NCBI GenBank assembly: GCA_029238665.1
Contig: JAQWFQ010000030.1
Location: forward strand, 124,001 to 188,000
DNA: 64,000 nucleotides
Direction of reading: 5' to 3'
Source: Crocinitomicaceae bacterium
Lineage (GTDB): Bacteria; Bacteroidota; Bacteroidia; Flavobacteriales_D; Crocinitomicaceae
Made by a program: the position numbers and the translations under genes. The first letter of the stretch is position 1. Every line of letters begins with the position of its first letter. The notes under the pieces are model-generated. The model was given only the letters and a program-made list of their open reading frames with translations, ran no database searches and had not been told where the DNA came from. Positions 53,763 to 62,587 of this stretch are shown piece after piece.

Positions 53763-55780
53763 TTTTAAAGTGCTTTCTAATTGTTATTAGCCTTACGCTA
53801 GCGGTGTCATGCTCAACATCGCAATACTACTCAACAAAAAACAAAAAAGCCATTAAACTCTTTGAACAAGGAAAAGTTGCCCCTGCTCAATCAATAGATC
53901 AACAAACACGCACACCAAATTACAAGGAAGGCATTCGTTTAATGGAACGTGCTATAAAAAAAGCTCCGAACTTCTGGGAAGCACATATGTTTGCAGGAGA
54001 AATGAGTGAATTAATTCACGATTACCCTGCTGCAATTTATCATTTCAAAAAGGCGCTAAGTCTTAACCCAAAACCGAGTTCTACAGGAAGTACTTATTTT
54101 TATTTAGCAAACCTTCAATTGGCTGTTGGCGATTATGACGCTGCCATAAACAATATTGATCTGTTCCAAACATTTCGAAATGCCAACCCAAAATTGCTCA
54201 AAAACGCACAACAAATAAGAGCGAACTGTGTTTTTGCTAAACACGCGATGGAAAATCCTTCAAGTTTTAACCCGATTAATATTGGCCCTGGAATAAATAC
54301 AAAAGACCCCGAGTACTTTCCAACAATTACTGTAGATGGAAAAACAATTTTATTTACCCGACAAATTACTGACTCACGTGTTAACACTCCTAGCAAAACT
54401 CAAGAAGATTTTTTCATTTCCCACCTAACGAGTGATACCATTTGGCAAACAGCCATTGCGATGCCTTCTAATGTAAACACTGTAAACAACGAAGGAGCAC
54501 CATCCATATCTGCAGATGGCCGTTCATTGGTTTTTGTAGCCTGTCCTGATATTACAGGGGGAAATTATGGCACTGATAGAAATGGGCAAGGTAGCTGTGA
54601 TTTATTCTATTCTAAGAAACTAGGAAACACGTGGACCAATCCGATAAATTTGCCTGGAAAAGTAAATACCCCTGCGTGGGAGTCTCAACCCTCCCTCTCT
54701 GCTGACGGAAAAACAATGTACTTTATTCGTCGTGTTAGTCGTCGTGGTGAACCAAGAAACTCAGATATCTTTGTTACACACTTAGATCATAATGGAAAAT
54801 GGGGAGTAGCTAAACGCTTACCCAGCTACATTAACACTCCCGGACTTGAGGAATCGGTTTTAATTCACCCAGATGGAAAAACATTATACTTTGCCTCTCG
54901 CGGTCACATTGGAATGGGAGGACTAGATTTATTCTTGTGCCGTTTAAACAACGATGGAACGTGGTCAAAACCTGAAAATTTAGGCTATCCAATCAACACA
55001 AAATACGATGAAAACTCACTAATGGTCTCCCCTAATGGAGAAATTGCTTTTTTTGCATCTGATCGTGAAGGTGGTTTTGGAAATTTAGACATTTATTACT
55101 TCACAATGCCTGAATCCCTACGACCAACAAAGACACTCTATTTTGAAGGACTCGTATATAACATCAATACACGAAAACCTATCCCTGGAAAATTTGAACT
55201 GATAGACATTGCAACAGGGGAACTTGTTATTGTATCTGAAGCAGACCGCCTAACAGGTGAATTTATAGTCTCACTTCCAACAAATCGTGAATATGCACTA
55301 AACGTTTCTTACCCGGGCTATACCTTCTTCTCTAAAAATGTGAATATGAAGAGTCCTGAAAACCTTGACGCAATTCACATGGATGTGCCCATGATTCCAA
55401 TTGAAAAAAGCAATTCAGAGCCCATTATCTTAGCAAATATTTTCTTTGATTTAGCGCAATCAACATTGAGAGAAGAATCTTACGTTGAATTAACTAAACT
55501 ACTTGAGTTCTTAAAAGAGAACGCATCAATAAAAATTGAAATTGGTGGACATACCGACTCTAGAGGAGATGGCACCAAAAACAAAATTCTTTCAGAAAAT
55601 AGAGCGAAATCAGTAGAGGAATACCTAATTTCAAAGGGGATTGATAGAAACCGTTTAACATCTAAAGGCTACGCTTCTACAAAGCCCATTTACACCGATG
55701 CACAAATTAAAGCGATGAGCTCTGGACAAGAGAAAGCACACCAGTCAAATCGTAGAACAGAATATAAAATTATTAAATGA
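53759..55780 (+). CDS. PorE-like OmpA family lipoprotein of the T9SS
   Basis: About 673 aa from the ATG at 53759, with a lipobox LAVSC (Cys18). Domains in order: TPR repeats (about 25-145), a WD40-like/PD40 propeller (about 175-455; TITVDGKTILFTRQ, SISADGRSLVFVAC, SLSADGKTMYFIRR, LIHPDGKTLYFASRG, SPNGEIAFFASDREGGFG), a carboxypeptidase-regulatory-like domain (about 465-545) and a C-terminal OmpA peptidoglycan-binding domain (about 555-673; IEIGGHTDSRGDG, LSENRAKSVEEYL). This is the layout of PorE, which ties the type IX machine to the cell wall. Bacteroidota have paralogues with this layout, so PorE is likely but not certain. Confidence 0.8.
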   Translation: MILKCFLIVISLTLAVSCSTSQYYSTKNKKAIKLFEQGKVAPAQSIDQQTRTPNYKEGIRLMERAIKKAPNFWEAHMFAGEMSELIHDYPAAIYHFKKALSLNPKPSSTGSTYFYLANLQLAVGDYDAAINNIDLFQTFRNANPKLLKNAQQIRANCVFAKHAMENPSSFNPINIGPGINTKDPEYFPTITVDGKTILFTRQITDSRVNTPSKTQEDFFISHLTSDTIWQTAIAMPSNVNTVNNEGAPSISADGRSLVFVACPDITGGNYGTDRNGQGSCDLFYSKKLGNTWTNPINLPGKVNTPAWESQPSLSADGKTMYFIRRVSRRGEPRNSDIFVTHLDHNGKWGVAKRLPSYINTPGLEESVLIHPDGKTLYFASRGHIGMGGLDLFLCRLNNDGTWSKPENLGYPINTKYDENSLMVSPNGEIAFFASDREGGFGNLDIYYFTMPESLRPTKTLYFEGLVYNINTRKPIPGKFELIDIATGELVIVSEADRLTGEFIVSLPTNREYALNVSYPGYTFFSKNVNMKSPENLDAIHMDVPMIPIEKSNSEPIILANIFFDLAQSTLREESYVELTKLLEFLKENASIKIEIGGHTDSRGDGTKNKILSENRAKSVEEYLISKGIDRNRLTSKGYASTKPIYTDAQIKAMSSGQEKAHQSNRRTEYKIIK

Positions 55781-56718
55781 TACATTTCATTCAACTAATA
55801 AGACCAATCAACCTATTCATCATTGGACTAACAATGTATGGTCTTGGATGGTACCTAGAAGGTGTTTCTGACTACAGCGAAGGTGCTGGACTAATGTCTA
55901 TTGAGTTTGCTCTTCTTGTATTTTCTACAATAATGATTGCTGCTGCAGGAAATATCATCAATGATTACTTTGATGTTAAGGCTGACAGGATCAATAAGCC
56001 TGAACGTTTAATAATTGGAAAGTTTGTGAAGCGCAGGGTTGCCATTGCTGCACATTGGACTATCAACTTTTTCGCTTTTGGAATTGCGCTATACCTAAGC
56101 TGGAAGTTAGACACCTTCTGGTATTTGTTCATTCATTTATTCTCGATTAATTTACTGTGGTACCACTCTGTCTACCTGAAGCGAAAATTTCTAATCGGAA
56201 ATGTATTGATAGCGCTATTAACTGCGCTAGTTCCTATTATTGTCGGATTTTATTTTCATGACACCCAAAACATTTCTATTCAAAACCCCAAACCATTCCC
56301 CATTGAAGGAGACAACTTTATACTTTTACTTTCATTTGGCCTAGCCGGATTTGCATTTTTATTGAATTTAGCGAGAGAGATTATAAAAGACATCGAAGAC
56401 ATCAAAGGAGACATAAAGATAAACGCGAGGACACTCCCTATTGTTTTAGGTACCGCAAAGTCGAAAGTAATATCTGCACTTATTCTATCTACAGCTATTA
56501 TCAGTTCCGGTGTTTTGTTTTCATTTTTCACAGCCATTGAACCGAAGGTATTGTTCCCCATCCTAATTTCAGCTTTATTTATTCTAACCTGCCTACTACT
56601 ACTCCCAAAAGCACAGTCGAAATCGCAGTTAAAAATCATTAACAACGGCATAAAGCTGGCAATGATTGCAGGTTTAATTAGTCCATTATACTGGAAGTTA
56701 CTACTCATTTATGGATAA
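55777..56718 (+). CDS. UbiA family prenyltransferase
   Basis: A 313 aa membrane protein with about nine helices. The two Asp-rich motifs of the UbiA family are NDYFDVKADRINKPER (about 62-77) and REIIKDIEDIKGDIK (about 200-215). Close relatives in Bacteroidota are often annotated as geranylgeranylglycerol-phosphate geranylgeranyltransferase; the exact prenyl acceptor here is not known. It overlaps the PorE-like gene by four bases and the maf gene by eight, so the three are translated as one unit. Confidence 0.88.
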   Translation: MIHFIQLIRPINLFIIGLTMYGLGWYLEGVSDYSEGAGLMSIEFALLVFSTIMIAAAGNIINDYFDVKADRINKPERLIIGKFVKRRVAIAAHWTINFFAFGIALYLSWKLDTFWYLFIHLFSINLLWYHSVYLKRKFLIGNVLIALLTALVPIIVGFYFHDTQNISIQNPKPFPIEGDNFILLLSFGLAGFAFLLNLAREIIKDIEDIKGDIKINARTLPIVLGTAKSKVISALILSTAIISSGVLFSFFTAIEPKVLFPILISALFILTCLLLLPKAQSKSQLKIINNGIKLAMIAGLISPLYWKLLLIYG

Positions 56719-57286
56719 GTTGAAAATTGTACTTGCATCAAAATCGCCTCGTCGTCAAGCCTTAATCAAAGAACTTGGTTTTGACTTTGAGATTCGCACT
56801 AAAGAAGTGGAAGAAATTTATCCACCCGAATTGCCTCCTTACAAAGTACCTGAATTTTTAGCTGCTTTAAAGGCTGTCCCTATCGCACCTACACTGAATC
56901 ACAACGAAATTTTATTAACCTCTGACACGATTGTTTTGGCCGAAGGTAATATTCTTGGAAAACCAAAAGATAAACAAGAAGCATTTGAAATGATTCAAAC
57001 GCTTTCGGGGAAATCACATGAAGTTATTACGGGAGTTCAATTAAAAAGCGTTGATAAACTCATTTCATTCTCATCCATTACAACAGTTTATTTTTCACCC
57101 TTAACAACCGATGAAATTTCATTTTACATTGACAAATATAAACCTATGGACAAAGCTGGTTCGTACGGAATACAAGAGTGGATCGGTTATATCGGGGTAT
57201 CAAAAATAGAGGGCTGCTACTACAACGTAATGGGATTGCCAATACATGATGTATACCAAGCATTAAAAGAACACTTCAACGCATAG
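56711..57286 (+). CDS. Maf family nucleoside triphosphate pyrophosphatase
   Basis: A 191 aa Maf/HAM1-related enzyme. It has the start motif IVLASKSPRRQALIKELG, FEIRTKEVEEIYPP, LLTSDTIVL with the catalytic Asp, LGKPKDKQEAFEMIQTLSG and DKAGSYGIQEW. Such enzymes remove non-canonical or excess nucleotides (dTTP/UTP type) from the pool. The length is normal. It is the last gene of the queE operon. Confidence 0.93.
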   Translation: MDKLKIVLASKSPRRQALIKELGFDFEIRTKEVEEIYPPELPPYKVPEFLAALKAVPIAPTLNHNEILLTSDTIVLAEGNILGKPKDKQEAFEMIQTLSGKSHEVITGVQLKSVDKLISFSSITTVYFSPLTTDEISFYIDKYKPMDKAGSYGIQEWIGYIGVSKIEGCYYNVMGLPIHDVYQALKEHFNA

Positions 57287-57295
57287 CAATATTAT

Positions 57296-57303
57296 TAAAT
57301 TTG
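57296..57303 (+). promoter_or_regulatory. -7 promoter element for the flippase gene
   Basis: TAAATTTG fits TANNTTTG and lies 44 bases before the ATG at 57348. Confidence 0.4.
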
Positions 57304-57347
57304 TACGCTAATAAGCAGTAATCAACTTAAACTCCATTTAAATTCGG

Positions 57348-58808
57348 ATGAAAAAAAAATTCTTCACAAATCTTGTTTTAGTATTGATACTAAATGTATT
57401 AGTGAAGCCATTTTACATACTTGGAATTGATGCTGAAATATTAAAACAAGTTGAATCCCACAGCCCTGGTCAATATGGAGAATACTTCTCAATTTTAGGG
57501 TTTACATTCATTTTAAATGTCTTCTTGGACCTTGGGATCACAAACTATAACACCCGAAACATTGCACGAAACAAACAGTCTATTCAAGAACAATTTTCTG
57601 GAATCATTACACTGAGAGGTTTATTATCGGTTGGATACATGTTTTTAATATTGATTAGCGGTTACTTTTTAGGGTACAACGAACATCAGTTCAAACTGTT
57701 AGGATATCTAGCTTTCAATCAAATTCTAGTTGCCTTTATACTTTACTTTAGGTCAAACCTTTCAGGATTACTTTTATTTAAACAAGACAGCATCATCTCT
57801 ATTTTAGACCGTTTTTTATTGATCATTATCTGCACTACTTTACTGTGGGGTGGAGTCTCCAACGAACCGTTTCAAATAGAGTGGTTTGTGTGGGCTCAAA
57901 CAGCAGCCTACGGTATAACAGCACTAATAGCAGCTTGTTTCGTACTACAAAAAACGGGAAAGGTTAAAATGAGCTTTAACTGGAAGTTCTCCAAGGAGGT
58001 TATTCAAAAAAGCTTACCCTATGCCCTGTTAATTCTATTGATGACCATCTATTACCGATCGGATAGCGTCATGCTAGAACGTATGTTACCTGATGGCGCT
58101 AAAGAAGCTGCTATTTACGCTCGAGGCTACCGGTTTTTTGAGGCACTAAATATGGTTGGGTATCTCTTTGCAGGGTTACTCTTACCGATTTTTTCAAGAC
58201 TCCTAAAGCAAAAAGAGAGCGTACATGAACTTCTTTATTTTTCCTTCAAATTAATACTAAGTTACTCTATTGTACTAGGGTTAGGAGCCTTTTTTTATCG
58301 CGAACAAATTATGGGATGGAGGTTTGATTTGACCGGCCCAGAGCTTTTCAAAGCCGCGCGAACATTTGGGCTATTGATGTTGTGCTTCATCACCTTTACA
58401 TCTACCTACATTTTTGGGACCTTATTAACAGCTAACGGGAATTTAAAATCACTCAACATTCTAGCTGCAGGAGGTGTAATTTTAAACCTAATTTTAAACT
58501 ACATATTAATACCAAGTCAAGGGGCTGTTGGAGCTGCAGTTGCAAGCTTAATCACCCAAGTGATATCACTCCTCATTCAATTGGTTATTACCTTTATAGC
58601 GCTTAAGATCAATGTTGACTACAAAGAGTTTATACGAATAGGTATTTTCTCTTCTTGTATCATTGTGCTAGGTTATTTCTCAACGCAGCTAAGCGTCCAT
58701 TGGTCCATTCAGTTTATTACTGCTCTATCTGCCGGAGGATTCATTTCTTTATTGTCAGGCATGATAAGTGTTAAAAGCATCATACAACTGCTTCAGTCCG
58801 AGAAATAA
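57348..58808 (+). CDS. Polysaccharide flippase (Wzx/MOP family)
   Basis: A 486 aa membrane protein with about 14 helices. Landmarks of the oligosaccharide flippase family are the first helix region VLVKPFYILGIDAE, GEYFSILGFTFILNVFLDLGITNYNTRNIAR, YYRSDSVMLERM in helix 7 and the late LKSLNILAAGGVILNLILNYILIPSQGAVGAAVASLITQ. It moves lipid-linked saccharide across the inner membrane. No glycosyltransferase genes are adjacent. It converges with argS, 11 bases between the stops. Confidence 0.87.
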   Translation: MKKKFFTNLVLVLILNVLVKPFYILGIDAEILKQVESHSPGQYGEYFSILGFTFILNVFLDLGITNYNTRNIARNKQSIQEQFSGIITLRGLLSVGYMFLILISGYFLGYNEHQFKLLGYLAFNQILVAFILYFRSNLSGLLLFKQDSIISILDRFLLIIICTTLLWGGVSNEPFQIEWFVWAQTAAYGITALIAACFVLQKTGKVKMSFNWKFSKEVIQKSLPYALLILLMTIYYRSDSVMLERMLPDGAKEAAIYARGYRFFEALNMVGYLFAGLLLPIFSRLLKQKESVHELLYFSFKLILSYSIVLGLGAFFYREQIMGWRFDLTGPELFKAARTFGLLMLCFITFTSTYIFGTLLTANGNLKSLNILAAGGVILNLILNYILIPSQGAVGAAVASLITQVISLLIQLVITFIALKINVDYKEFIRIGIFSSCIIVLGYFSTQLSVHWSIQFITALSAGGFISLLSGMISVKSIIQLLQSEK

Positions 58809-58819
58809 CTTATACTGAA

Positions 58820-60715
58820 TTACATTTTTTCAGGAACATTAACCCCAAGCAATCGCATTGCTAAGTAAATCACCTTAGCCACATTTTCACTCAAAATCAA
58901 ACGCATGCTTTTCAATTCTTGATCCTCTTCAATTAGAATAGGTACGGCTTGATAAAAATGATTATACAACTTAACCAGTTCATAAGTATAGTTTGCAATT
59001 AAAGCTGGGGAATGGTTTTTTCCTGCCTCTGAAACTACCGATGAAAACTCAGTTAAGTGTTTCATTATTTCCTTTTCTTCAGCAGAAATTGAAACTAATT
59101 TTAATTCACCTAAATTTCCTGCTTTTCTTAACAACGACTTGATACGTGCATGTGTATATTGAATAAACGGCCCTGTATTTCCATTCAATTCAATCGATTC
59201 TTCCGGGTTAAACATCATTCGTTTCTTTGGGTCAACCTTTAGCAGGTAATATTTCAACCCTCCCATTCCAATCAAGTTGAACAACTCCTCCTTCTCCTTG
59301 TCTGTCATGCCATCGATATGACCACGCTCCTGTGTCATTTCTTTTGCGCTATTCACAACATCTGCCATCAAGTCATCTGCATCAACAACAGTTCCTTCAC
59401 GAGATTTCATTTTACCCGTTGGTAAATCGACCATGCCATACGATAAATGGTAACAGTTTTTGGCCCATGCATACCCCAACTTATCTAGAATCAAAAACAA
59501 TACCTTGAAATGATAGTCTTGTTCATTTCCAACGGTATAAATAATTCCATCTAAATCTGAGTAATCTTTAAACCGGTCTACAGCTGTTCCAACATCTTGA
59601 GTCATATAAACAGCTGTTCCGTCAGAGCGCAACACCAACTTCTCATCCAAGCCATCTTCTGATAAATCAATCCAAACTGACCCATCCTCTTTTTTAAAGA
59701 AAACACCTTTATCAAGGCCTTCAGTAACTAAATCTTTACCTAAAACAAATGTGTCTGATTCATAATAAAGCTTATCGAAGTCAACACCCATGGCATTATA
59801 TGTAGATTCAAAACCTGCATACACCCAACCGTTCATTGTGGTCCACAATAAATAGACTTGAGGATCTCTCCCTTCCCACTTTACAAGCATCTGTTTAGCC
59901 TCAAGCAATAGTGCTGTTTGATTTTTTGCTAAGTCTTTAATTTTAGCATCTATTCCAGTAATCGCCTTCGGTTCTTTCCCTTCTTTTGAAGAATCTAAAC
60001 GGTTAAACTCGGCAATAATCGCATCATCAAAACCTGAAAAACTTCCAGATTCCCATAAATCAATAATAGATTTTGCCTCAGCATTAAACTGCTTATCAAA
60101 CTCTACATAATACTTACCAACAAGTTTATCTCCTTTCAAACCTGTATTTTCAGGGGTTTCTCTTTCACCTTTTTCATTCAACGGTGAAAATTTCTCCCAA
60201 GCCAACATGCTTTTACAAATGTGAATACCTCTATCATTAATGATTTGAGTTTTTACCACATTATGCCCATTTGCCTTAAGTATCTCTGCAACAGAGTATC
60301 CTAAAAAATTGTTTCTTAAATGTCCTAGGTGTAATGGCTTATTCGTATTTGGTGAAGAATACTCCACCATTATTGTTGATTTTGAATTTTTAACTGCGTA
60401 ACCAAAACTTGAGTCTGCAGCAATTACCTTCAACTTGTTAAGCCAATATGACCCATTAATGGTAAAGTTTAGGAAACCACTTACTACATTAAACTCTTGT
60501 ATGAAAGATAAACGGTCTTGTAGAAAGGTTCCAATCTTCTCTCCAGCATCCAGAGGTGAAACTTTAAGCAGTTTAACGAATGGAAAAATAACCAGTGTCA
60601 GGTCGCCTTCAACATCTTTTCTTGTTTTTTGGAATTGAATTAACTTCTCTTCAATTTGAAACCCAAAAAGAGCTTCAGAATTGGCTATTAAAACTTCTTT
60701 TATTTCTTTCTCCAT
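58820..60715 (-). CDS. argS: Arginine--tRNA ligase
   Basis: A 631 aa class I synthetase. The HIGH motif is HLGH in KPLHLGHLRNNFLG, preceded by VEYSSPNTNKP. The second signature is the KMSK-equivalent TGKMKSREGTVV, and the anticodon-binding helical domain closes the chain (ALIANYTYELVKLYNHFYQ ... LAMRLLGVNVPEKM). The length is a little above the usual 550-600. One base separates it from the arginase gene upstream, so arginine use and breakdown genes are cotranscribed. Confidence 0.96.
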   Translation of the reverse strand: MEKEIKEVLIANSEALFGFQIEEKLIQFQKTRKDVEGDLTLVIFPFVKLLKVSPLDAGEKIGTFLQDRLSFIQEFNVVSGFLNFTINGSYWLNKLKVIAADSSFGYAVKNSKSTIMVEYSSPNTNKPLHLGHLRNNFLGYSVAEILKANGHNVVKTQIINDRGIHICKSMLAWEKFSPLNEKGERETPENTGLKGDKLVGKYYVEFDKQFNAEAKSIIDLWESGSFSGFDDAIIAEFNRLDSSKEGKEPKAITGIDAKIKDLAKNQTALLLEAKQMLVKWEGRDPQVYLLWTTMNGWVYAGFESTYNAMGVDFDKLYYESDTFVLGKDLVTEGLDKGVFFKKEDGSVWIDLSEDGLDEKLVLRSDGTAVYMTQDVGTAVDRFKDYSDLDGIIYTVGNEQDYHFKVLFLILDKLGYAWAKNCYHLSYGMVDLPTGKMKSREGTVVDADDLMADVVNSAKEMTQERGHIDGMTDKEKEELFNLIGMGGLKYYLLKVDPKKRMMFNPEESIELNGNTGPFIQYTHARIKSLLRKAGNLGELKLVSISAEEKEIMKHLTEFSSVVSEAGKNHSPALIANYTYELVKLYNHFYQAVPILIEEDQELKSMRLILSENVAKVIYLAMRLLGVNVPEKM

Positions 60716-60716
60716 C

Positions 60717-61673
60717 TTATGCGTTCTCTAGAATTCGAGTTGTTTTTTCAAGTAAATCAAATGTTACCTCGGCCATCTTATTTGTTTTTTCATCCAAACA
60801 AGGATTTACCTCAACAAATTCAACACAAACTGTTTTTTCGTTTTTTGCCAATTCACCTAAAAAGAATTCTGCTTCTTCTGGCTTTAATCCATTATCTACT
60901 GGTGTACCTGTTCCGTGAGAAGTAAATGCAGGGTCCATTGAATCTACATCAAATGAAACATAAACAATATCACATTCCTTTAATTGATTATTTACTTCAT
61001 TCATGATCACAGCCATTCCTTTTTCTCGAATATCTGCCACCGTATGGTTCTTAATACCTAAACGGTTCATAATCGCATCTTCTTGGGGCTCAGTGTCACG
61101 AACAGCAATAAAAACAAGATCTTCAGGGTTTAATTTAGCACCTTTTATACCTGTCGACTTCAACTCCTCCCACATAGATTCAGCCTCATTAGAAAGCGCA
61201 TTGATTCCAACCTCTCTATTGTCATCATTTAACGCCGTAGATAATGGCATTCCATGCATATTTCCAGAAGGTGTTGTGTAGGGAGTATGTAAATCTCCAT
61301 GTGCATCAATCCAAACAACTCCGAGTCGTTTTGTAGGATACGATGCCTTTATTCCAGCTATCGTCCCTCCTGCCGAACCATGATCAGCAGCTATAACTAA
61401 AGGAAATTTACCTTCAGAAACAATTCCTTGAACAGCATTTGAAACAGACTTAAAAACCTTAACCAACCCTTCTATTCGTTTAGAAAACGGGTGCTTAACA
61501 TCATGATCCAACATAAAATTAAACTCATCAACATGCTTTGTTGGGTAATTTCCAAAATAGCCACTACCCACATTTCTTGCGGCAGTCATAACAGCTTCAG
61601 GACCTAGAGATGAACCTGGTGTACCAGCAGTAATCTCAGATTTATTAATTAATAACGTTATGTCTCGTTTCAT
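60717..61673 (-). CDS. Arginase family protein
   Basis: About 318 aa from the ATG at 61673 (MKRDITLL); an upstream TTG lies within the promoter. The binuclear manganese site is complete: AADHGSAGG (the first His), VWIDAHGDLHTP (DxHxD) and VSFDVDSMDPAF (DxDxxDP). SNMHGMP-like GNMHGMPLS and HGTGTPVDNG are typical of true arginases, which split arginine to ornithine and urea. Agmatinase or formimidoylglutamase cannot be fully excluded. It is cotranscribed with argS. Confidence 0.9.
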   Translation of the reverse strand: MKRDITLLINKSEITAGTPGSSLGPEAVMTAARNVGSGYFGNYPTKHVDEFNFMLDHDVKHPFSKRIEGLVKVFKSVSNAVQGIVSEGKFPLVIAADHGSAGGTIAGIKASYPTKRLGVVWIDAHGDLHTPYTTPSGNMHGMPLSTALNDDNREVGINALSNEAESMWEELKSTGIKGAKLNPEDLVFIAVRDTEPQEDAIMNRLGIKNHTVADIREKGMAVIMNEVNNQLKECDIVYVSFDVDSMDPAFTSHGTGTPVDNGLKPEEAEFFLGELAKNEKTVCVEFVEVNPCLDEKTNKMAEVTFDLLEKTTRILENA

Positions 61674-61691
61674 ATCATAATTTAAGTGAAA

Positions 61692-61699
61692 CAAAAATA
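61692..61699 (-). promoter_or_regulatory. -7 promoter element of the arginase-argS operon
   Basis: TATTTTTG on the minus strand fits TANNTTTG, 18 bases before the ATG at 61673. Confidence 0.45.
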
Positions 61700-61804
61700 C
61701 TATAATATAGAAAGATATGAATCATCCATCAAGGTGATATTTCATCATTTTTACATTAATTTAGTCTCAAAGTAACTTTCACAAAAAAAACAGTTGAATA
61801 ATAT

Positions 61805-62497
61805 ATGATTCACTTTAAACAAAATTTATTGGCATTACTAGCCTTATACTTGACTTCGCTTTTAGGTTCAAACATGAGTTACGCTCAAAAACAAATTCCT
61901 TTTACAGGCATGCTGGAGTACAGAATTACTTCAACTGACACCTCAAACAACACCACTGCACCTGTAAATAAAATGTTCGTATACACCAATGACACGATAA
62001 CACGTACAGAAAACTTTACCCGTCAACTGGGGCAACAAGTAGCAATTAGGCACATAGAAAAACAAAAATCATACCTACTATTGGTTACCGACTTAGGAAA
62101 ATTTGCCATTCAAACCGACCATTCTAAGAGCGATACCATTCAAAAAGAGCCCCTATATGTTTTCCAAAGAAAATGGTTTAAACGAAAAATAGCTGGACAA
62201 AAGGCCAACAGAATACTTGTTTCTCACCCAGGATTTCAAGAACCAATTGAATTTCTATACCTAAAAAACAGGTCCAACAAATACTTAAACATACATACAG
62301 AAATACCTGGATTACTCTTAAAATATAGTATTCAAACAACAAACGGAACATTAAACTACGAGCTTGTAACATTTCAAGAATACACACCTAACAACGATCT
62401 GTTTGGCATACCTTCCGATTTTGATAAAATTTCCTTTGATGATTTCTTAACTCAGTTAATTAAAGCGAAAAAAGAAGCTCAATCTACACCACAATAG
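61805..62497 (+). CDS. Secreted hypothetical protein
   Basis: A 230 aa exported protein with a signal peptide (about 1-27, ending SYAQ). The mature part is beta-rich (FTGMLEYRITST, NKMFVYTNDTITRTENF, SYLLLVTDLGKFAIQT) and shows a GMLEYRIT start similar to DUF4412-like periplasmic proteins. I do not assign a family. It lies 90 bases before ftsK, in the place where a LolA-type gene is often found nearby in Flavobacteriia, but no LolA signature is seen. Confidence 0.55.
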   Translation: MIHFKQNLLALLALYLTSLLGSNMSYAQKQIPFTGMLEYRITSTDTSNNTTAPVNKMFVYTNDTITRTENFTRQLGQQVAIRHIEKQKSYLLLVTDLGKFAIQTDHSKSDTIQKEPLYVFQRKWFKRKIAGQKANRILVSHPGFQEPIEFLYLKNRSNKYLNIHTEIPGLLLKYSIQTTNGTLNYELVTFQEYTPNNDLFGIPSDFDKISFDDFLTQLIKAKKEAQSTPQ

Positions 62498-62587
62498 CAG
62501 TACTAACAAGTCGCTGTTTAAACTTCCATACACCCTTCATTATTCAGGCCTTAGAACTTTGTATCTTCGTTAGATACACATAGACGG

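Noticed and set aside
56280-56708. 142-codon minus-strand frame
   Set aside because: Antisense to the UbiA-family gene, which has both catalytic Asp motifs; no independent evidence for the antisense frame.
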